Shown: positions 31,848-37,088 of the stretch, one piece after another | How positions within the stretch are numbered: position 1 is the first letter of the stretch | Layout: each line of letters opens with the position of its first letter | DNA from: Nonomuraea basaltis | GTDB lineage: Bacteria > Actinomycetota > Actinomycetes > Streptosporangiales > Streptosporangiaceae | DNA: 37,088 nt | NCBI RefSeq assembly: GCF_005893125.1 | Contig: NZ_VCJS01000122.1 | Coordinates: 1-37,088 of the forward strand | Direction of reading: 5' to 3' | Notes under the pieces: generated by a model | Database searches by the model: none | Seen by the model: only the letters and a program-made list of their open reading frames with translations | What the model was told of the DNA's origin: nothing | Translations under genes and position numbers: made by a program

Positions 31848-34800
31848 ACGCCGCTCGTCGCATAGCCGACAGCCCTTCGGCAAGCGCGTCCAACCCTGCC
31901 GGGAAAGCGACTTGTGGTGCCCAGGGGATGTCTACCGAGTCTTGTCGGCAGCTCAGGATGCCTCCGATGATTGCAGCCACGGTGTCAGTGTCCCCACCAA
32001 GGCTGACCGCATACCGCATGGCGCCGACCGGTTCGTCGTGAAGGTGGAGAACGTGGAGGATCGCTCCCAATGTGTCCATGACATCCAGCGACACTCCGCT
32101 CGAATCGGGCTTCCATCCTGCGGCATGAGGGACGCTGAAGTGGTCGAGTTCTTCTTGAGCAATGGTGATCAGGTCCTCGGCGGCGTAGGACTCGAGCGCC
32201 CAAGATCCCATGGCGGCCACAGCGCAGGCGGTGGCGATGGCCTTTGGGTCGGCGTGGGTGGTCTTCGTCATTCGTATGACCAGCTCACGGCGGCGTTCGG
32301 CATCGGTGGCGGGCAGGGTCCAGCCGATGGGCAGCACTCGCATCATGGCGCCGTTGGTTGCTCCGCCATCGGCCACGAGTGATCCGGTTGCTTCAAACCG
32401 TGCGACCGCTCTCCGAGTGGTGGGGCCGGCTCCGCGCATGGCCGGCAGCGCCGCAGCGAGGGTATTGAGAAAGGCAGCCTCTGAGCCGCCAGATCTGATC
32501 AGATTCTGGGCGAGCAGGATGAGCTGTTCGGTGTCGTCTGACGTGCTGCCGAGAGGCCATCCCTCTCGCGCAGTGAGCGTGTCGGTGAGAAGGATGGCCT
32601 GGGGAGGTTCTCCCTCCCAGGGGACGCCGAGTGCATCGCCGCAGCAGAAGCCGGTAAGGCCGTTGAGAATTCGGACCGCAGGTGGGATCGCCTGGCCAGG
32701 GAACAACTGGGCGAGAATGCCGAAGCCGCCCCGCGCGATGGCGCGTCGTCCGCGGTCGGCGTAGCGGACGCGTTGGCGGCCTTGTACCAGGCTGGCCAGC
32801 GAAAGGTAGGCGGATGCCATGTCGTAGGGGGTGCTGTGGTGCTCGAACTCCTTCAATGCCTCGATGGTCAGTTCCCACGCGCCGCCATGGTCGCCGTTGG
32901 CTCGGCGTACGCCGGCTTCACTGTGGGTGACCTTCGCCGCGAGCAGGCCATCGCCGAGATCTCGGGCTACGCGACCGGCCTCGGCCAGAGTGTGAGCGGC
33001 TTCTTTCACCAGGCCGAGACCGCACTGGGCTTTACCCAGCCCGTGGAGGGACTGAGCGATTCCGCGGGCGTCTTCTGACGCTTTACGGATGGCGAGGGCC
33101 TTGTTCTGGCTGTCCAGCGCGATCTGCCAGGCGCCGGTGGCCTCGGCGACCAGCGCTGCGTCCTGCAGCAGGCCGGCGTGCAGGGCCTGGTTACGCATGT
33201 GGGTGGGACGGGCAGCCACGTCCTGTAGTGCCTGGTTGATGAGAGTGTCGGCACGATCGACGTTGCCCGAGAAGTATTCGATCTCGCCCAGAAGTTTGAG
33301 CCACGGCGCCTGATCGGTCGCAGTGTTCATGCCCTCGGTGGCGTGCCCGCGTCCTTCTGCGAAACGCCCTCGATACAGCTCGATCTCGGCCAACCGGAAC
33401 AGGAAACCTTCCCGGGTGCCCTCCGCCGTGAGCGCCAACGCGGACCGGGCCAGATGCTCGGCCTTTTCGAAGTCGCCTCTGCAGAAGGCCACCTCGGCGC
33501 GGAGCAGTTCGGCGTGTGCTGACCTGTGAGGTAGCCCGTCCAGCAGGGCTTCGGCCTGGGTCCAGCGGCCGAGTCCGAGGTAGGCGCGGGCCACGCGGTA
33601 CAGGCAGCGGCCCTTGTCGTCGTCGCGGTCAATGCGCAGTTCGCTGAGCAGGCTCGCAAGGGCGCGGCATTGGTCGAAGCGGCCGGTGGCCAGGCTGCGA
33701 TCCATGAGCGTGACCCAGGCCGCTACGCCTTGGGCGGGGTACAGGTGGCTCAGGTGATAGGCCGCCTCCAACTCGGCGGTGAACTCCTTGCGCCCGCCGT
33801 AGTGCCTGGCCAGCACCTCGTGGACTCGGTGCACTTCCGCTGGGCGGACGTTGCGGAGTGACCGGCGCAGGATGTTGTGCATGGTGTACGCGTTCGACCC
33901 GGTGGCCGTACCGCCTCGCAGTGGCGAGATGAAGGAGAAGGCCGTCAGCTTGCTGAATGCGCTGCGATCGCAAGGAAAATCCAGCGCCTGGCCCAGGTGA
34001 TGGAAGGTCTCGGCGGTGAAGGCGCGGCAGGCGCTGACCGCCAGAATGCCGTACTCGGCCTCGGCAGGCGTCCATTGCAGCAACCGATGAGCCAGGTCGC
34101 GTTCCTTGTCGACCAATGCGGTGAAGTCCGCGGGATTCAGACGGGACCCGGCGGCTAGCGCCACGTCGGCGCACAAGCCCAGGAAGTAGGGATGTACCTC
34201 GTCCGGAGCGGTGGAGGCGTAGTTCACCAGCGCTGTTTGCATGGCTGGATCGGTGATGCCGGCCAGGGTGAGGTACTGCGTCGCATCAGCGGCGGTCAGG
34301 TGGCCGACCAGCCGATGGTCGATATAGCGCTCCGGGATGGGGAAGACGGGAGCGGATGGCCACGGTGGACGGGTGCGGCCTGCCACGATGGCGACGATCC
34401 CGGCTCGCAGATCGAGGTGGCCGAGCAGGCAGCGCAGCCACTCATCGCGCATCAGCTTGTCAGCGTGGATCAAGCTGTCTGCGTCACCGATGGCCTCGCC
34501 GAAGAACGCCTCGTGGGTGTCGAAGAGCAACACGATGCGGGCGTGGTCGTCAGCAGCGTCGTTGAGGTCCTTGGCGAACAGACGCGGCAGCTCATGGAGC
34601 AGGTCTGGTTCGGGCACCAGGGCCAGGATCTGTTCCGCGTCCTCCTGCGGGACACGGCGCTGCATCCGCCTGCGGGTGAACGCCTTGTCCATGCGCGAGT
34701 TGACCATTTGGAGCAGCGTCTGTCCGACCCGCAGAACCGGCAACGTGAGCACCGCATCGGCGATCTCCAACGCGATGTTGACCTCGCCGCGTGGGAATAG

Positions 34801-35274
34801 CTCGGGCACGCGATGGGCGATATCGAAGCCGAGCTTGTGGAGGTAGGTGATGGCGGCGAAGTCGAAGCGGGGCGTCGCGATCCCATGCTGGGAGAGTTGG
34901 CGTTTGAGCATGAACAACGCCGAGAACGCCTCCTGCGGGCGATTCTCGCCTGCTGGCCGTGCTCCGAAGTCGATCCTGGCCACGGGCACCTGCTCGCCGT
35001 CCTCGGCCAGTCGCTCCAGCAGCTCGGCATCAGAGGACTTGCGAACGCTCGCCCACCGGGCGGTACGCAGGCAGCAACGCTTCTCCAGGTGTCGCAACAG
35101 CAATGACTTACCGTTACCGCCCAGCCCGTGCAGGTAGAGGATCCGCTCCGAGGGCGGGTCCTCGTTGATGAGCGACACAACATGCCGAGTCAGCTCGAAG
35201 CGGTTGGCGAATAGATCGAGCGAGCGATCACGCGTCGCTACGGAGCGGGTCCGGCCCTCCTCGAAGATTGGCAC
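31840..35274 (-). CDS. STAND-type ATPase / TPR / ADP-ribosylglycohydrolase fusion
   Basis: This 1144-aa protein has three parts. Residues about 25-430 are a P-loop NTPase with Walker A GLGGNGKS (50-57) and a Walker B-like 'LLFDTHEAF' around D252, followed by 'VAGRTRP' and winged-helix-like segments as in STAND proteins. Residues about 450-850 are TPR-like helical repeats ('RVARAYLGLGRWTQAEALLD', 'LHGLGKAQCGLGLVKEAAHT'). Residues about 865-1144 form an ADP-ribosylglycohydrolase domain with metal-binding SDDT (D913, D914), 'TNGAMMRVLPIG' and GGDTDT (D1095, D1097). All expected metal ligands are present, so the hydrolase should be active. I infer that the repeats sense a ligand and the NTPase gates the ARH. 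The GTG start at 35274 lacks a strong Shine-Dalgarno sequence. The PfkB gene follows with overlap. Confidence 0.85.
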   Translation of the reverse strand: MPIFEEGRTRSVATRDRSLDLFANRFELTRHVVSLINEDPPSERILYLHGLGGNGKSLLLRHLEKRCCLRTARWASVRKSSDAELLERLAEDGEQVPVARIDFGARPAGENRPQEAFSALFMLKRQLSQHGIATPRFDFAAITYLHKLGFDIAHRVPELFPRGEVNIALEIADAVLTLPVLRVGQTLLQMVNSRMDKAFTRRRMQRRVPQEDAEQILALVPEPDLLHELPRLFAKDLNDAADDHARIVLLFDTHEAFFGEAIGDADSLIHADKLMRDEWLRCLLGHLDLRAGIVAIVAGRTRPPWPSAPVFPIPERYIDHRLVGHLTAADATQYLTLAGITDPAMQTALVNYASTAPDEVHPYFLGLCADVALAAGSRLNPADFTALVDKERDLAHRLLQWTPAEAEYGILAVSACRAFTAETFHHLGQALDFPCDRSAFSKLTAFSFISPLRGGTATGSNAYTMHNILRRSLRNVRPAEVHRVHEVLARHYGGRKEFTAELEAAYHLSHLYPAQGVAAWVTLMDRSLATGRFDQCRALASLLSELRIDRDDDKGRCLYRVARAYLGLGRWTQAEALLDGLPHRSAHAELLRAEVAFCRGDFEKAEHLARSALALTAEGTREGFLFRLAEIELYRGRFAEGRGHATEGMNTATDQAPWLKLLGEIEYFSGNVDRADTLINQALQDVAARPTHMRNQALHAGLLQDAALVAEATGAWQIALDSQNKALAIRKASEDARGIAQSLHGLGKAQCGLGLVKEAAHTLAEAGRVARDLGDGLLAAKVTHSEAGVRRANGDHGGAWELTIEALKEFEHHSTPYDMASAYLSLASLVQGRQRVRYADRGRRAIARGGFGILAQLFPGQAIPPAVRILNGLTGFCCGDALGVPWEGEPPQAILLTDTLTAREGWPLGSTSDDTEQLILLAQNLIRSGGSEAAFLNTLAAALPAMRGAGPTTRRAVARFEATGSLVADGGATNGAMMRVLPIGWTLPATDAERRRELVIRMTKTTHADPKAIATACAVAAMGSWALESYAAEDLITIAQEELDHFSVPHAAGWKPDSSGVSLDVMDTLGAILHVLHLHDEPVGAMRYAVSLGGDTDTVAAIIGGILSCRQDSVDIPWAPQVAFPAGLDALAEGLSAMRRAAYA

Positions 35275-35551
35275 AATCAGCTCGCCATAGGTGCAAATCG
35301 CATGTGGTTCTCCCGGGAAGAGAAATGTTGATACGGCTCATTTACGGTCTACGCCGTCGCCGCGGAGTGACCTGGGCCAAGCCGTCGCAGTCGGTTGTAC
35401 ACCGAGGTGTTGCCCGCTTCTACCTTGTCAGCGAAGGACGCACAGAATCACGAGCACATTTCAGGAAGTTTGTCGTGGGGTGAACGTAGACGTCACCTCG
35501 GCATGTAGCGGCCCGACCGTATATCGATTTTCTGCATGCGGATGACATTCC

Positions 35552-35588
35552 TCGACATGCCGGATCCGGTGGGCATACCTTCAGCTCA
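35552..35588 (+). promoter_or_regulatory. Leaderless promoter for the 151-aa protein
   Basis: TCGACA (35552-35557), an 18-bp spacer and TACCTT (35576-35581) predict transcription starting at or beside the ATG at 35588. No Shine-Dalgarno sequence is present. The remaining bases between 35275 and 35551 hold no gene that I can support. Confidence 0.5.
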
Positions 35589-36043
35589 TGCCAGAGTTCC
35601 ATCCGTCCCTGGTCGAACAGGGTCGCAGGATCATCGAGCACGGGCTGGACGTTCCGCACGGTGCCGATCTGGTGCCATTGTCTCGAGATGTCATCGACGG
35701 CGACCTTGCGGCGGCGCTGTTCGCTCACGGGGATGCTCTGGAGTGGGTCGTGTTCGAGTACGATGCCGATTGGTTCTCGCTGGGATATACCGCACTCAGT
35801 ACCACAGAGCCCCCTTCGACCGGGGAGCGGGCACGACTCGAAATACGATTCGATACCTGGGGCCGCAGTCGGACCAGACGCTGGAGCCTGGGGGGCCGTC
35901 ACCTCGTACACACGCGTGTCTTGCGTGCTGAGCGGATCGCCCAGCTGCGCGTGGCCACACGAACCATCGCGACCCCGCACGGCTGGGCGATCATGGTCTG
36001 GCGAGGCCGCCGCGCGCCCGCCATCTCGGTGGACAATCCTTAA
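35588..36043 (+). CDS. Small protein of unknown function
   Basis: This 151-aa soluble protein has no recognised domain. It starts with a helix ('PSLVEQGRRIIEHGLDVPHG') and continues with alternating hydrophobic strands ('LEWVVFEYDADWFSLGYT', 'ARLEIRFDTWG', 'HGWAIMVWRGR'), suggesting an alpha/beta sandwich. The start fits a leaderless promoter. Its last 4 nt overlap the end of the convergent secreted-protein gene. It diverges from the ATPase-ARH operon and could share regulation with it. Function unknown. Confidence 0.6.
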   Translation: MPEFHPSLVEQGRRIIEHGLDVPHGADLVPLSRDVIDGDLAAALFAHGDALEWVVFEYDADWFSLGYTALSTTEPPSTGERARLEIRFDTWGRSRTRRWSLGGRHLVHTRVLRAERIAQLRVATRTIATPHGWAIMVWRGRRAPAISVDNP

Positions 36044-36582
36044 CAGATGACCCGCAGGTACTGCAGGGAGTAGGCGTGTGCTCTCGCCCGGGGGACGCCC
36101 TGGGCGAATCCGTCGACGACCCAGCGGTATTCCTCGCTGCCGGAACCGGCGCACCTCCACCCCGTACGGGTCTCCGCGTACCCGCCGTGGGACCAGGCGA
36201 TGGAGGTGCGGAACACGTTCCGCCAGATCCCAAGGCCCAGGTAACGCTGCAGGGTCAGCCGTGGCCCTTGAGGGATATAGCCGGCGCCGGTACACGACTG
36301 TCGGCCCGTCCCTTCGACCTGCCACTGGCCGTTGCGCTTTTTGAAGGTCGGATCGCTGACGTAGAGGAAGCAGCGCCACCGCGGCGCCGAGGCACGCTGG
36401 TCTCCGGTAGTTGGAGAGCCACCCTCATACGTCGTGCTGCCTTGGGGGCCTGGGATATCCCAGGCCGGTACGAGTTCCGCTCGCGGCTTGGGGGTGGGGT
36501 CGGCGTGAGCGGCCGGAGCGATGAGCCCCGCCACGGTCAGACTTAACACCGCCAGTAAGGCGATCTTGCCTTGGATACGCAT
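36040..36582 (-). CDS. Secreted protein of unknown function
   Basis: This 180-aa protein has a clear Sec signal peptide: 'MRIQGKIALLAVLSLTVAGL' followed by the cleavage motif AHA-DP near residue 27. The mature part is rich in Trp, Tyr and Gly and has four cysteines ('WRCFLYVSD', 'RQSCTGAG', 'GWRCAGSG', C-terminal 'RVIC') that could form two disulfides. No enzyme motif is seen. GGAGG lies 5 nt before ATG 36582. It is a single gene convergent with the 151-aa protein gene. Confidence 0.75.
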   Translation of the reverse strand: MRIQGKIALLAVLSLTVAGLIAPAAHADPTPKPRAELVPAWDIPGPQGSTTYEGGSPTTGDQRASAPRWRCFLYVSDPTFKKRNGQWQVEGTGRQSCTGAGYIPQGPRLTLQRYLGLGIWRNVFRTSIAWSHGGYAETRTGWRCAGSGSEEYRWVVDGFAQGVPRARAHAYSLQYLRVIC

Positions 36583-36952
36583 GGTGCCTCCATGGATCGA
36601 TGGGGCAACGCATGACCCAGGCGGCTAGTGGGCCTGCAGAAGCAGATTCCTCCTTCAGATGACAACCGATCCGGGGCACAGGGAGCAAGACAGGTTGAAG
36701 ACTGGGCATAGCCCCTGGTCACAGGTGTATCGCCAGGTTGGGGTCGATTCACTAGGGCGCGGATGCCTTGTCGCGGCCGTGGTACTCGGTAGACCACCAC
36801 GAATACTGTCAGGCGCGCTCGGCCCTGCGTGGCGTCTGTGCGTCTGCTTGCTCACGGAGGATGCCGTTCCAGTTACTGCAAACGATCTTTACTTTTAGTT
36901 GCGGCCATGTGATGATCACTCCGCCTTGCAAACATTCGTTCGAAAGGCTGTA
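36583..36952. other. Intergenic region between divergent secreted-protein genes
   Basis: About 370 bases lie between two divergent genes for exported proteins. I see no gene, hairpin or clear promoter hexamer pair that I can support. The last 70 bases are relatively AT-rich and probably carry the promoter of the gene starting at 36953. Confidence 0.4.
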
Positions 36953-37088
36953 GTGAAATCATCACGATTAGCGTCCGGCTTATCCTCCCGGACGCGCCGC
37001 CGCGCCGCCCTGCTCGCCGCACTGGTGCTCCCCCTCTCTCTGGTGTCAGCACCCGCCACCGCCCAGGGCCCCACGCCATCCCCCACTC
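36953..37088 (+). CDS. Secreted protein, N-terminal fragment (runs off the window)
   Basis: GTG 36953, preceded by AAAGG at about 6 nt, opens 45 codons to the window end without a stop. The peptide is a classic export signal: a basic start with 'RTRRR', a hydrophobic core 'AALLAALVLPLSLVSA' and a probable cleavage site after 'APATA', then a Pro-rich mature start. The remainder lies outside the window, so the function cannot be given. Confidence 0.65.
   Translation, partial: MKSSRLASGLSSRTRRRAALLAALVLPLSLVSAPATAQGPTPSPT

Overview
The window is high-GC DNA with GTG and TTG starts, 4-bp start/stop overlaps and an actinomycete-type integrative conjugative element (AICE: RepSA-like initiator, FtsK-like transfer protein, DUF2637 protein, excisionase and integrase). 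This points to a filamentous actinomycete, perhaps one of the Streptosporangiales; the genus cannot be fixed from sequence alone. No tRNA, rRNA or CRISPR array was seen.

Layout. (1) 1-883 is gene-poor and contains hairpins. (2) 884-16155 looks like a defence island. A leftward TIGR04141/DUF6119 gene lies back to back with a rightward, translationally coupled type I restriction-modification operon. That operon begins with an unusual HTH / degenerate-methylase / specificity-like fusion, continues with hsdM, hsdS and hsdR, and ends with a soluble Ser/Thr kinase carrying a C-terminal helical-repeat region. A further coupled gene is cut off by an IS3-family remnant. A less GC-rich, membrane-tailed patatin-like phospholipase gene follows. 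(3) About 16400-27012 is the AICE. It has a structured gene-free left region, a YcxB-like protein, a NUDIX hydrolase, two GntR-type regulators with palindromic operator candidates, an XRE regulator, a transfer module (SCO3933-like protein, FtsK/Tra, DUF2637), small orphan proteins, and rep-xis-int. A 7-7-7 dyad and a strong hairpin follow int. (4) 27107-30698 holds a single-pass membrane protein and, on the other strand, a coupled three-gene cluster: WXG100-like small protein, large helical protein and lipoprotein. (5) 31035-35274 is a two-gene leftward operon: a 1144-aa STAND-type ATPase with a helical-repeat middle and an ADP-ribosylglycohydrolase (ARH) C-terminus, overlapping a PfkB sugar/nucleoside kinase. 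(6) 35588-37088 carries a small unknown protein and two secreted proteins, the last one running off the window.

How the genes may work together. HsdR/M/S form a complete type I restriction system with intact motifs. The leading pseudo-methylase lacks the canonical SAM and catalytic motifs and may be a regulator or an accessory specificity factor. The kinase may be a signalling or back-up arm. The ARH + PfkB pair recalls the E. coli yegU-yegV neighbourhood, but here the ARH is joined to a signal-sensing NTPase, which suggests a conditional ADP-ribose or nucleoside-directed response. These two loci are the most likely places for undescribed biology. Several genes (2957, 13609, 35588, and both GntR genes) appear to be transcribed leaderless, from promoters whose -10 box ends 6-8 nt before the start codon.
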